Below are positions 16,240 through 27,241 of a stretch of 64,000 nucleotides of DNA, in pieces. A program made the position numbers and the translations under genes. How positions within the stretch are numbered: the stretch's first letter is position 1; every line of letters begins with the position of its first letter. This DNA is from Corynespora cassiicola (taxonomy: Eukaryota; Ascomycota; Dothideomycetes; Pleosporales; Corynesporascaceae): NCBI GenBank assembly GCA_022059125.1, contig JAEUWY010000020.1, positions 2,108,001 through 2,172,000 of the forward strand. Direction: 5' to 3'. Below the pieces are notes generated by a model. It worked only from the letters and a program-made list of their open reading frames with translations, made no database searches and was not told the origin of the DNA.

Positions 16240-16989
16240 GATGGCGGCGCTGATCTCAACCCTGCGACAGGCGCCCAATCAAACGAGACAGCGGTTGGAA
16301 AACCAGCAAGTTGGTCGGAGAGGGTGACGCGCAAAAGGAACACGGCGAGGGCAGCGGTGGGCAGTGGAGCCACAAGAGCGGGCGGCGTGCGGCAGGACTG
16401 GGAGATAATGGGGGGAAAGGGGGTGCAAATTAAGACTGGCGATATGATGTTGGTGTGTTTCGCGCCCTGAGGCCCGAGGACAGGAACGCAACGCTTCCTG
16501 GGCGGGGCGGGTGCTGGTCTGGTACTGGAGGGCCGCGTCTGAGAGGCCGGGCTAGTGCATGGGCGGGCAATGCATGCGGCCGGCAGCAATGGATGTGGGC
16601 GGGTAAGGTATGGCGGGCGAGGGATGGCCGGGGATGGTCAGGTATGCAAGCGGAGCAGCGAGGGCGAGGGAGGGAGAGAGGGAGGGGTTGGAGGACAGAA
16701 GGAGAGAGAGTAAGTAGTCGGGGGCGGCCCGTCGCCCACGTAAATAAGTAGCAGAAAGCTGGAAGATGCGGGAGACGGCGCAGGCGCAGGTGCAGGCGCG
16801 GCTCGAGGCCTTTTGAGGCTTGCGCTGGCTGGGGAACTTGTGTTTTCGCGGCCAGTGGCCCTGCGTCTGGCTTTGGCGTCTGATTTGGCGCCGTCACGAG
16901 GGGTGGGCGAGATTATCCAGCCCAGCCCGTGTGAAGGGGAGCTGGTCCGCTGCAAAATGAATTACACTGCTAATGCCTGTCCGTTGCTG

Positions 16990-17027
16990 GCCGCCGCCGC
17001 CGCCGCCGCCGCTGCTGCTGCTGCAGC
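16990..17027. repeat. (CCG)n followed by (CTG)n microsatellite
   Basis: About seven CCG units run directly into about five CTG units in the pal1-med31 intergenic region. Confidence 0.9.
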
Positions 17028-17246
17028 ACACACGGATGCTCGAGCCTGTGGGGAGCTGTCCACCTTGGCCGTGTCCCCCCCCTTGGCCCTGCCCCCAGCC
17101 GCCGCCGACGCAGGGGTTTGCGCTCGCCTTCGACATCACGCGTCCATGGCCGCCATCGACCTTGGGCCTGCGATCGAGCGCCTGCGAGCACAGCGCCACG
17201 CGGCCGCAACGGGCAATGAGCAATGGGCAGTGGGCATCTGCTGTGT

Positions 17247-17281
17247 CTGTGCCTGCGCCTGTGCCTGTGCCTGTGCCTGCT
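17247..17281. repeat. CTGTGC/CTGCGC hexamer repeat
   Basis: About five copies of a degenerate TGTGCC/TGCGCC unit, intergenic. Confidence 0.8.
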
Positions 17282-17644
17282 GTGCACGCCAGGCCCCGGC
17301 CGCCGGCTTGCTTTTGCCGCCGTTTCTCTCCGCTGCCTCTGATCACCACCTCGCCCGAGGCCCGTCACCGCAAGTCCGCTCGCGAGCTCAGGGATTTCAC
17401 GCCAGGTCGAAAAGTCCCTTAGCCACTGCCTAGCATTACTCAATCTGCGAGTCCGAGTGCATAACGGGGCTATTTCGCCCAAAGCCCGCCCCCATACGGC
17501 TTAGCCGCCGCCCCCGCAATTGTGAAGGGGAGACCCTGAGAGGCCTCTTCGGGAGCCTCAGCCCGACGTCGACGCAGCCCTCATCACCGCCCGCACCCCT
17601 CGACACTCGCCCTCGCCCTCGCCATCACCGCTGCCATCGCTGCC

Positions 17645-18139
17645 ATGGCTGCCGCCGCCGCGCCGTCACCTGACGTGCCGCACTACGGAGGTTTCTCGCG
17701 CTTTGAGCTCGAACTCGAGGTCCGTCCGGCCGTGGCCGCGGCTCTGGCTCGTGGCCGTGCCGACGTCACCCCCCTATTGCTGCCCTCACTAACACCCGCC
17801 TAGTTTGTGCAGTGCCTTGCCAATCCCGCCTATCTCAATTACCTGGCCACGCAGAAGCTGTTTGACAAGCCTGACTTCGTGGCCTACCTCGGCTACCTGC
17901 AGTACTTCCACCAGCCCAAGTACGCAAAGTATCTCCAGTCAGTCGCCGCCCCCTCGCGTGGTTTCTGCAGCGACGGCGCAGATGACTGATGATCTGCCTG
18001 CAGCCACCCCGGCCCAACGCTCAGGACGCTAGAGCTGCTGCAGCACGAGCGCTTTCGCCAGGAAATTATTGGACCCAACCTCATGAACTACATGACCATG
18101 GAGGGCCTCAAGCATGCCGTGCCGGACAAGAAGGACTGA
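17645..18139 (+). CDS. med31: Mediator complex subunit Med31 (Soh1)
   Basis: Three exons (17645-17719, 17804-17937, 18004-18139) encode 114 residues. Med31 is a small, highly conserved subunit of the Mediator middle module, which links activators to RNA polymerase II. The family signature is clear: RFELELEFVQCLANPAYLN, then YLGYLQYFHQPKYAKYL, then PGPTLRTLELLQHERFR. The protein starts with a short Ala-rich stretch. Both 5' splice sites are weak at positions +3 and +4 (GTCCGT, GTCAGT), but the joins reproduce the family sequence without a gap and keep frame. The second junction gives His-His-Pro where other fungi often have Lys-Tyr-Pro. Length is as expected for filamentous fungi. Confidence 0.93.
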
Positions 18140-19424
18140 GGGGCCTCGTCTGCCGCCACGCTGCCGTCCTGGCCCCTCGAGCACGCCGGACTTGGGACGA
18201 CGACGGCGGCCTCTGATGCTCACCGCGCCCTCGCATTTCCGGGGGGTGGCGGCCGTGGCCAGAAGGATCAATTGGCAATGTCTACAGAGACTTACGAAAT
18301 CGCCAAAAGAATTGGCGCACAGATCTGTCGGCTAGCACGCCTCGCAGGTGCGGCACAGCGCGTCTTCAAATCTCCAGGGCACGCTTGCCGTCTCCGTCTC
18401 CGTCTCGCCTCTAGTAGCTGTGTCTGGAGAAATAAGAAACCACCACCCACCATCCATGCTTCTCCATCGTGAGCTATCGTTTCCCTCGTGTTGAACTCCG
18501 TGCCACGCCTGAGACAGGTGTCAGCTATTCTTGGTGCTCGCCACTATCGATAGCCCGGCCGGGTAGTGTGCGGGAGCCTCCATTGTCAACCATGGCATTT
18601 GATGCACTTCTCCCATGGCCATGCGCTTACTCACCTATCGCGCGCTGACCTGGTGCGTCCGACTCCCCCGGTGGTACGAGCGTGCGGTCCACTGAAATTT
18701 GCTCTCCTCCACATCATTCGAGAGCACCCCTATGCCATGCGGGCGTGCGTCTGATAACGCTCCCTCCCCCAATGCCCCTAGAGGCGGGCAGGACGGGCAG
18801 GACGGACACGCTTCCCGCTCAAGTCGTACCTGCCCAGGTGGTGGTTTGGTACCGCGGCCACGTGCCTGCCCAATGTCGACATCACTAGCTGATGGTTTGC
18901 CCGGTGCTTCTTCGGGTCGAGGCTCTGGCTGCGGCCTGGACTTTGAGCCTCATCCCTGGCGGCCCCTGCCACCTGCCACCTGCCACCTGCCTGCTACCTG
19001 CCACCACAAATGAATATCAGTTCGCACGAGCCCAAACCATTGGTACGCGATTGAGTTGCGGCGCCTTCAGCCCAAGCCCGTCACCAGACTGCGTAGACAC
19101 GGCATCGGTACGTCTAGAACAAGGGTGGCCCTCAATGTCAAACAATTAGAGTTTATGCTGGTGGCCAGCCTGCACGAGCATAATTTCGAGCTGGACATCA
19201 TCAAATCTACCGCGGTACCTGCCCGGGATAAACGAGCCCTCACCAAGGGTATCCCATCCCGGAGCCTGCAGCCACTGTTCACGTGATCGAGTCGGCTAGA
19301 GCTGGTGGCTGCGCCCCCACGTCGAAGCTATCATGGCGTATCAAGCGCACACGACGTACTTCGCCATCAAGGTACTTACCTGCCCCTCACCCGCCACCAG
19401 CTCTCCTTCCCCTCGTCAACCGCC
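18140..19424. other. Intergenic region between med31 and the TBC gene
   Basis: About 1.3 kb, GC-rich, with a CCACCTG heptamer array at about 18967-19003. No convincing coding region seen. Confidence 0.5.
18967..19003. repeat. CCACCTG minisatellite
   Basis: Three to five degenerate copies of CCACCTG/CTACCTG in the intergenic region upstream of the TBC gene. Confidence 0.75.
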
Positions 19425-21868
19425 ATGAGGACTGTCACCGAGGCCGAGTGCGCACCTCCACCGCCACCTTGCCCGCCAAACAGCTGCTGATTGCATCCAG
19501 GAAATACTGGCGTCAACTCGATGACTTCCATTCCTTGACCGACTTGAAGATAGCCGTTTCGTCGCACAGGGAGCCTCAGATAACTGCCGGCCTGCGGTCT
19601 GTGTGCTGGAAGGTGCGACACCTGGCTTGAGCTCTGACAGCAGCATTGACACGCCTGACAGATCTTCCTGCTGTTCAAGACGTTGGATCGCTCGTCATGG
19701 CCAAACCGCCTGCTGGACTCTCGCACCACCTACGACTCCCTCCGCTCGCACTACCTTCGTGCCATACAGCACCCTGACGAGTTTGAGTCCTCGGTGGACC
19801 CATTGAGCGAGAATGAAGAGGTGCAGCCCCCATTGCCCAGTCGCCCCACCACGCTCGTACATCTCATGTTGACCATACTAAGACTTGAAAGTCCCCATGG
19901 GTAGCTCTCCGTGCCGACGAGGCCCTCCGTGCCGAAATCTTCCAAGACATCGAAAGATGCATGCCGGACAATGTCTACTTTCGCCAGCCTGCTACGCAGA
20001 ACATGATGTTGGATATATTGTTCGTGTGGTGCAAGATGCACCCGCACATTGGATACCGACAGGGAATGCATGAAATCCTGGCCCCAATCTTGTGGGTCGT
20101 GGAGCGCGATGGCGTCGACACGACGAACATTGAGAATAGAGGCGTTGACCATACGCTCGCTGACATACTGGAGGCGCGATATATCGAGCATGATACCTTC
20201 ACTCTATACTCGTTGGTTATGCAGACGGCAAAGACATTCTATGCCCCCGCAGAATCAGGATCCACCACCCAAGACACACCAATGCTCGCACGAAGCTCCA
20301 GGATTTTTGACCGCTATCTTCCCAAGGCCGATCCTGAGCTTTCGTCACACTTGCTCAAGCTTGAAATTGTGCCTCAAATCTTCCTTCTGTAAGTTCTCCC
20401 ACCCTTTGTTTTACTCTAGCTCATCAGGAATAGGCGCTGGATACGACTTTTGTTTGGGCGTGAGTTCTCCCTCGACTCTGTCTTGGACATGTGGGATGCC
20501 ATATTCGCCATCGATTCCACCCTCGAGCTTGTGGACATGATTTCGATAGCTATGCTTCTCCGTGTGCGCTGGAAGCTCGTGGCCTGCGACACGAACGAAG
20601 CCTTCACCATTCTCCTCCGGTACCCTGAACCCGAAGCTCCTCCTTACACCTTCATCAAAGACGCGCTATACCTTCGAGACCACTTGACCCCTGAAGGTGG
20701 GTCAGAAATTATCACCCGCTATGGGCAAAAGGCGCCAGTCCTCGATGCGACTCCGAAGCCCGAGGTCCGTCTGCCATCGCCCTCGCCGTCATTTGCATCC
20801 AGTCGGACGCGCCACAGCGCCAGCTCGCCGAAAAGCTTCGCACCCCAACAAGGCGTTGGAATAGAGGCTCTCCTCCAAGGTGCTGCGAAGAACGTCTTTG
20901 AGCGCGGCTCGCAATGGGGCGTTGGAAAGGCGATTCGTGAAGCAGTAGGCGAAGTACGAAAAAATGTCGAGGCCTACCAGACAGGTGTTGCCTCTGGACA
21001 AATCACACCCAGAGCGGGTGGTAGAGAGTACAGGAAACCTGCCCAAATTGCCACTGACAGAGCGAACCAGAGGCCTGGTCTGGATCGAGCGCAGTCTGGG
21101 AATACAATCAGAAAAATAGAGGGCCTTGAACGTAGAAACAAGGGCTTGGCCAAAATGCTGGAGAGTTCTGTGGCCGAGTTGTGGGAGTACCACAAGACCC
21201 GGAGTGAAGACATCAAAGAGAATCAGGAAGAACTTGAGGCGCTGAGCTTGGCCATTGCAAAGGTCCAGTTTGTGCAGGTGTACTTGGAAGATGCAACCCT
21301 CCCACTCCCGGTCGACGAAGCCACCGAACAGGCCGCCAATGCTTCCATAACTGCAACAATTACGTCTCCAACGTCGCCGGCTTCGTCCATTCCGGAGCGA
21401 ACGTCGAGTGCACCACCGAGTGCCAGTGGATCTCAATCACGACCATCTTCGTCCGCGACCAACAATGTGGAAAAGGGCACACTGCTATCACCCAAGCCAA
21501 CCTCCCCTCACCAGAGCCGATCACCAGTAGCCTCGAGCTTGTCGCCACGTACGCGACCTAACCTCACATCATCGTCTTTTTCGTGGATGTTGGGCGAGGA
21601 ATCATCGCCGTCGACGTTTGTTTCTGGCGCCGCACACACAGCCCTGTCTTCTGACGAAAAGCGACGCCGCAAGGGCAAAGGATTCCTCTTTGGAGATGAC
21701 GAAGAGAATGAAGACAGTCAATCAGAAGGGAAGAAGACCGGCGCAAGCGGGAAGAACTCTGGGAAGGGTGGGACGAAGGGGGCGAACAAGAAGCAGGTGG
21801 CAGAAGCCGAAGTCGAAGAGGAGGTCATCGACTTGGAGGATGTGGGCAAGAGGGGGGCAGTGAGCTAG
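19425..21868 (+). CDS. TBC-domain Rab GTPase-activating protein (TBC1D5-like)
   Basis: Five exons (19425-19447, 19501-19612, 19662-19820, 19892-20388, 20428-21868) give 743 residues. TBC proteins stimulate GTP hydrolysis by Rab GTPases. Both catalytic fingers are present: IFQDIER (arginine finger, R120) and YRQGM (glutamine finger, Q155). The N-terminus KYWRQLDDFHSLTDLKIAV, GLRSVCWKIFLLFK and the segment SPWVALRADEALRAEIFQ resemble the TBC1D5 group, which acts on Rab7 in retromer and autophagy traffic; the target here is inferred. The domain continues through RRWIRLLFGREFSLDSVLDM. After about residue 330 comes a Ser/Pro-rich region, a coiled-coil stretch (IEGLERRNKGLAKMLESSVA) and a basic/acidic tail. 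The first exon (MRTVTEAE) splices through GTGCGC...CATCCAG. Confidence 0.88.
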
Positions 21869-22567
21869 ACATGTGAAGGCGAAAGGCTAACGATAGGGTT
21901 AGGAGGTTATGATAACGGCGGATACCCAGGTCTAGGCGGTGGGGACAAGTGGAGATGCATCTATCCATCCATCAGAAGAGCGAGACAGCAATAGCAAATA
22001 CGGATGTGTCAATTCTAAGCAGGCAGCCTTCTCCCCGATTGCCGGCTATGCAATTGCGAGTAATCACAGGTTCATGCACGTACATGCCAACACGGCTGGC
22101 ATCTCCACCACGCCACGAGCAAAGGACACGAGCATTGCAGAAACAAAAGTGTGTATATTGTCATCACATCACATATGGCCCTCTCCCCCCTTTGCAAAAA
22201 AAATAATCAAAGGATCCATAGCACATTTTCCCTGCCGCTCCGCAGACCATGCATTTGCAATCCATCATCCATGTTTCATCTGGGGTTTTCTCTCCAACAT
22301 TGTTTCCCACCATGGCCGTCATCACGGACGTGTTCGTATCCGGCATCCGATATCAGAAAAGGAGAAGAAGAGGAAGAAGATGTGTGTTTCATCATCATCA
22401 TCGTCGTCGTCGTTGTTGATTATTGTTGATGGTGTTGTTGTTTCTCGAAGAAGTGGAAGAGGGGAAGAGGGAACAAGGGTTGAGCGAGGGACCAGTGGTC
22501 GGATTGAAGTTAAGTGTCCTTTTTCTTTGCAGAGGGGGGAAGGAAGGGTTGTTGTTTGTTATTGCAT
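21869..22567. other. Convergent 3' flanks of the TBC gene and metallothionein
   Basis: About 700 bp without a convincing gene; includes TCATCATC/GTCGTCGTT simple-sequence DNA near 22390-22440. Confidence 0.5.
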
Positions 22568-22775
22568 TTCTGGGGGGGGTGATGGGTTAGCCATATGTTT
22601 TGGTACATGTGGATGAGGGAGAGAGGCGGGGGGTGGTATGGGTGATGGTGACGGTGGGGGACACGAATGAGTAGGACAAGGGCGAGGGGCAAAACTCACA
22701 TTTGCCGCAGTTGCAGGCGCCCTGGGCGCATCCGCAGTCGGCGCAAGTGCAGCCCTCAGTTCCGCAGCCAGGCAT
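22568..22775 (-). CDS. Short copper-type metallothionein, stop codon split by an intron
   Basis: The reverse strand from 22775 encodes a 25-residue peptide starting MPGCGTEGCTCADC. It has seven cysteines (positions 4, 9, 11, 14, 16, 21, 23), mostly CxC, and no aromatic residues. Size, seven-Cys content and composition match the Neurospora copper metallothionein type, which binds Cu(I). Exon 1 (22775-22700) ends GGC AAA T followed by GTGAGT. The intron (22699-22570) has a GCTAACCC branch site and ends CCCCAG, and the next bases AA (22569-22568) complete a TAA stop. If the intron is retained, the frame stays open to 62 residues and adds two more cysteines directly after Lys25. The extended form is probably not the main product, because the splice signals are excellent. 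Being so short, the gene is easily missed by automated annotation. Confidence 0.8.
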
Positions 22776-22951
22776 GATGATTGTAGTTGGGGGGTTGGTT
22801 GGTTGGTTTGGGTTGGGAAAGGTGATGTGGTTGTGTGAGGCTGGTGTGACGAGAGTTGATGGGAGAAGAAAGAGAGAAAGTGCCCGAGGGGCAAAGCGGG
22901 GGTGCCCTTTTATCTTTTTGCCCTGCTGCCCGCGCTTCCCTCTGGCGAGGA

Positions 22952-22974
22952 GCGGCGGCGGCGGCGGCGGCGGG
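22952..22974. repeat. (CGG)n microsatellite
   Basis: About seven CGG units in the metallothionein upstream region. Confidence 0.85.
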
Positions 22975-22999
22975 CAAACGAAACCACGGGACGGGCGTT

Positions 23000-23100
23000 G
23001 ACTACCTAGCCTACCTACCTAGACCTCAGGTGGGTGCCCTCGGTGCCCTGCCCTACCTACCTACCTACTACCTACAGTAGCTACCCTAGCTACCTGACCT
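23000..23100. repeat. CCTA/CTAC-rich tetranucleotide region
   Basis: Multiple interrupted CTACCTAC units over about 100 bp, upstream of the metallothionein gene. Confidence 0.8.
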
Positions 23101-23430
23101 AGGCCCATCCCAACCAATTCCACCCGGCAATCAATCCCATTCACATACCTCCCACTCTGACCTCAGCCCATCCTTCCACGCCCGTGGGCAAAAGGGCAAT
23201 GGGCAAACGTCCGACCGACCGCCCGCCCGCCCGCACATGCGCCCGCGCCCGCAGCACGCAGCTCGCATCGCCCTTGCACCACCACCACTACCACCACCAC
23301 CCCTCCATCTACGCACCCAGGGCCCCGTCCGTTGCCCGACAAACATGTGCCGTTTGCCGCACCATTTCTTTGCCAGGTGGCACCACCACCACTCACTGCA
23401 AGTACCGTTTTCTTTCTCGGGGTGGGTAAG

Positions 23431-23482
23431 GGGCAAGGTAGGGTAGGGTAGGGCAGGGTAGGCCAAGGTAGGGCAGGGCAAA
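23431..23482. repeat. TAGGG/CAGGG pentamer array
   Basis: A short irregular array of five- and six-base GTAGG/GCAGG units. It is not the TTAGGG telomere repeat. Confidence 0.75.
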
Positions 23483-24620
23483 CCCGCGCCGGGCCTCGTC
23501 CAATGGATCGAGCGGGCGCTCTATACCCTGTTTGAGCAAGTTTCGTGGGTGGGGGAGTGGGCTATGTGGGCAAGGCAAAGCGTCTGGCCGTCGCCGCGGC
23601 GCGGGAATGGAGGGGCTGTTTTTGGAGAGAGGGGCAATTTTTTTGCAGTCAAGGTGGTATAAAAGTACGTGGGACAAATGGTCAAGTCTTGTGCAGTGGG
23701 ATTTCTTTCCTGGGCACACGCTGAGGAGGGGTATTTCCACATGTGGGATGTGGGATGACGGAGGCCGTGGTGGTGGTTGTGGCTCTTGTTTGCGGGGTGT
23801 GTGTGTGTGTTGGTGATTGATGATGATGATGATGGAGGCCGATGACATATCGATATCATACCACCGCCACTCCCACCGTCTTAACGAAGGTGTTATGCCC
23901 AGAAGCTTTGGTTCAGAAACAACGGGCCATGAACCGGTTGTTCGTTTGGCTTCGAGTCGCTCAAGAGCTCTTACGTAGGTGGTGGGGATCCCGGAAACAG
24001 GCTAGGAGGGGCAGGCTGTTCGTGCCTGTCTGTTTCCAAGGCCGCCCGCCCGTGCTACTGCTTATCGTCTAAACTTGACCCGCTATCGGACTCCGAGGCA
24101 CACAGTCCCAACCTCAACCAGCCCGGAATATCCATGGGAATTATTCCGATTCACGACTCCTGCCTTCCAGCCATCCCGCACGACTTTCTTGCTCGGCAAG
24201 GCTGACTGACTGGCTGACTGACTGACTGCCCTAGGCAATATCACGTCCCAGATACTCGTCACATGTCTGTGCAGTCACGTAGTCCACATGACAGCTGAAC
24301 CGCAGTACCTACCTACGTATTCACACATATAATCCTCAAGTCAGATCAGGCCTCCATATCGTATCTATGCAATCCCCATCTTACGTACTGCAGCCCAGCC
24401 CATCCCTCGCCTGGGCAGGCCAAGACCACCCCTCCCCCCTCCCTCACGTGCACCCAGCAACAGCCCAGCTGGGCGATAGCGCCAGTACAGCACAGCACCA
24501 CCCACCATACGAGGGGGCAGGCATTCAGGCCTCCAGACAAGCAAGGACAAGGGCAACGGCCTAGCCATTCGGAGCGAGGTGCGGGGCATCAAACGTAGCA
24601 CACATAAACCGAGCGACGAC

Positions 24621-24626
24621 GGCGGC

Positions 24627-24658
<32 letters not shown>

Positions 24659-24704
24659 CGGTCATCGGCCATCGGTCGTTGGCGGCGGCGGCGGCGGCGG
24701 CGGC
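24621..24704. repeat. (CGG)n-(CAG)n-(CGG)n compound microsatellite
   Basis: A GGC tract, about ten CAG units (about 24627-24657) and then about eight GGC units (24681-24704), intergenic. Confidence 0.9.
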
Positions 24705-26092
24705 AGATGCGGGTCCAAAAAGGGCCTTTCGATTCGGAGCGAGCTGAAGCGCACAAGAGCGAGGGCAAAGGTTAAAAGGGCAAAAAAGGGTCGTGCCCTG
24801 CGCCTGTACGCTGCGCTGTATGCGCGTGTTGCATGCAGGTAAGACGGCGGTGGCTTGATGTGTATGGCCCGCTCGGGACCACATGCCCTGTCCCGTCTGC
24901 CCTTGTCTCACCTTACATGCCCTTACCCACCGTTTCTGCTGGACAGCGACAAACATGGCCGTGCCGCGTCCTGATGTCACAGTTACTCTCCTCCCTTCCT
25001 TTTCCCCTTCTTCCCGAATGACTCGACTCCTTCCCAGTCTGCTATTCTCGGGTTCGGTCGTCAGCTGACTTGGTATTTTCCCCCGTTTTCCGAACCGACC
25101 GACCGAGTGTGTGTCCACCCACCCTGGACTACCTATTTACTTACTCACTCGTACAAATGTGCCGAACGCTTAGCACGAACTACCAAGTGGGACTAACCCT
25201 CTGCTTCCTTCGCTCGTGTCCTGGGCATACGAGCAAGAGGGCAGCCATTGCGTCTGTCAGGCCAGGCCGCCGGGACGCATGCATCACATCACATCAGGAA
25301 GGCCAAAAGTGGAACAAGTACACAAAACGCCCAGGGGCCCCGCTCTATACCCCATCTAGGTACCCGCCCCAAGCGTGACTTGTATTGATTAGGAGTAAGT
25401 ACGGTGCTCTTTGTAATGCTCCGCGCCGCGGCCCTGCGCTGCTGTCCTGCAGCACTGGAGGCTCACCATCGAGGCTTCGCCGATGCGACCACTAGAGCAG
25501 AGTACGTACGGTGGGTTGAGCGGTCAAGTAGGTTGACACTAAAAGAGGTATATACAAAAAGGATTGGGGGGGAAGAAGAGCCCGAGCCAGACAGTGAGAC
25601 GGGTGGTTTGCGCCGAGGTCGAGGCAAGGATATCCATCTCTCTCCACAATCTTCGATCTGCGCACTCAACGACATGATCCGCGCCGATCAGATGGGAGCC
25701 AAAATGGATCACAAGCCCGATCAATAGCCAGCGAGACCCTGCCTCTCCGTCTCCTTAGCTCCCACAATCCCAAGATGTTGAATCGAAAAATATAACAGCA
25801 CCGAGTTGGAAAAGATAATGTGACCATGACTAGACCATGAAAAGACCCAGTTGTTAACCCAAAAGGATCGCATCAGCACTTGACGGATCTTCCCAAAAAT
25901 CATGGAGGTGGAGGGGGGTATGACCAAAAAAAAAGGAAAAAAACGAACAAACAACCTCAAATGTTCCGACCAGAGCCGAATATGCTGTCCAAGTGCGTCG
26001 ATGATAACATCAAAAAAATATCCCAATGGTATCATCCGTTTTCATCGGCTCGTGACCAAAAACTCAAGACAAACGCCGATCCAAATGTATGC

Positions 26093-27241
26093 CTACATGG
26101 AGCCCATGGCAATCAACGCCTCAATGGCGTCGCGCTCCGCATTCTGGCCCCCAGAACCCATAACGCCAGTAGATGATGCATGAAAGTTGCCCGCATTGCC
26201 GCGGGATGCAGAGAAGAAAGCAGTATTAGTAAAAGTCGGAGCCGTGGTACCGGCACGGGGAAGTGAAGAAGCCTGTGCCGAAGCGGAGCGGAAACGGGCG
26301 CCGGCCGTTCGAGAAAGATGGTTGTAGTCGCGGTAGACGGGGCGTGTACCGCGCTGAGGTCGATTGCGGAGGGTGTCTGGCCCAATGGCAGACCAGTCCT
26401 CCTGATCCGTTTCGTCATCCATGTCTTGTTCCAAATCCATTTCAGACGTGTCGGAGTCAGTGGCGTCAGAGCCATCAAGGGACATGTTGTCCGCCATCTC
26501 TTCATCCCTGCTGTCGGGCGAGCCAGCTCCCCAGCTTCCCGAGTAAACCTCGCGCTCATAGCGCATGTTCTTTGGGATCTGCAGGCCTGCGTTGCTGTCT
26601 ACACTGGCAGGGGGTGTGGGCCCCGTGCGGGTTGCGCCGATGGGAATGCCACGGGCATTCTGGCCTGCCTGGCCGGCGACGCTCCAGCGCCCCCAGCCTA
26701 CCTTCTCAAACTTGACCTCGCCGTTGAGGCCGCCACCCGCGCGATGTTCCAGCGCAGCGACGATCAGGCGGCGGGCCTTGGAAGGGGCGAGGCGGGAGAA
26801 GCCAGGCACCGTCTGGGTGAGATGGGCCATCATCTCGCGGATGGGCATGGCACCGTGGCCCAGGATGATTCCAGGCAGGTGATGCTTTGCGAGCATGAGG
26901 GCCGTGATCTGGCGCGTGGCATCGAGGCCAGCCAGGGCCTCCTTGGAGAGGGTGGAGGCGGGCTGGTCCTGCGCAGCCGCGTGCTCGACGGCGTCCTGCA
27001 AGTCGATATCCATGTCGCCCGACGATGGCGACTGTGTGCGCCCAACGACGGGCATTCCAGGCCGACGTTTGTGGGCGGAGAGGGTGGGAGATATCGAATT
27101 GGGGGGCGTAGGGAGGCGCCCGGAATGGGCAGGGGCGGAGGCGTGTCCGCCATGCGAGGCAGGAAAGTTCGAGGATACCGACTGGGCCGCAAAGGCAACG
27201 GCGATGTTAGATACTGGCTTGGTGGTAGCTACAGTAGCCAT
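26093..27241 (-). CDS. STB3: Stb3-like Sin3-binding protein
   Basis: A single uninterrupted frame of 382 residues from ATG at 27241 (MATVATTKPVSNIAVAFAAQ). The Stb3 domain is clear: QITALMLAKHHLPGIILGHG, AMPIREMMAHLTQTVPGFSR, then SKARRLIVAALEHRAGGG and FEKVGWGRW. In yeast Stb3 binds the ribosomal RNA processing element upstream of ribosome-biogenesis genes and recruits Sin3/Rpd3; the same role is inferred. The C-terminal half is acidic and disordered, with an Asp/Glu/Ser stretch and no known domain. The frame continues upstream without an ATG codon to about 27352, so the start at 27241 is well supported. Confidence 0.85.
   Translation of the reverse strand: MATVATTKPVSNIAVAFAAQSVSSNFPASHGGHASAPAHSGRLPTPPNSISPTLSAHKRRPGMPVVGRTQSPSSGDMDIDLQDAVEHAAAQDQPASTLSKEALAGLDATRQITALMLAKHHLPGIILGHGAMPIREMMAHLTQTVPGFSRLAPSKARRLIVAALEHRAGGGLNGEVKFEKVGWGRWSVAGQAGQNARGIPIGATRTGPTPPASVDSNAGLQIPKNMRYEREVYSGSWGAGSPDSRDEEMADNMSLDGSDATDSDTSEMDLEQDMDDETDQEDWSAIGPDTLRNRPQRGTRPVYRDYNHLSRTAGARFRSASAQASSLPRAGTTAPTFTNTAFFSASRGNAGNFHASSTGVMGSGGQNAERDAIEALIAMGSM

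Larger units (their letters stand above)
16240..17644. other. Divergent pal1-med31 intergenic region with microsatellites
   Basis: About 1.4 kb of GC-rich DNA between two outward-facing genes. It holds a (CCG)n(CTG)n tract at about 16990-17027 and a CTGTGC hexamer array at about 17247-17281. Both give long low-complexity open frames, which I do not regard as genes. Confidence 0.5.
22776..26092. other. 3.3-kb non-coding, repeat-rich interval
   Basis: The longest gene-free stretch in the window. It contains (CGG)n at 22952-22974 and 24681-24704, (CAG)n at about 24627-24657, CCTA-rich DNA at about 23000-23100 and a TAGGG-like array at about 23431-23482. A plus-strand open frame at 25404-25727 has no recognisable domain. 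The first part is presumably the metallothionein promoter. I cannot support a protein-coding gene here. Confidence 0.5.

Noticed and set aside
14913..16241. 442-codon plus-strand open frame antisense to pal1
   Set aside because: It is a shadow of the Pal1 coding strand; the minus-strand frame has the conserved Pal1 core and proper introns.
23431..23482. Possible interstitial telomere repeat (TAGGG units)
   Set aside because: Units are irregular five- and six-base GTAGG/GCAGG, not TTAGGG, and they lie in a region full of simple repeats.
25404..25727. 107-codon plus-strand open frame
   Set aside because: No domain, no convincing promoter or intron structure, and it lies in a repeat-rich non-coding interval.
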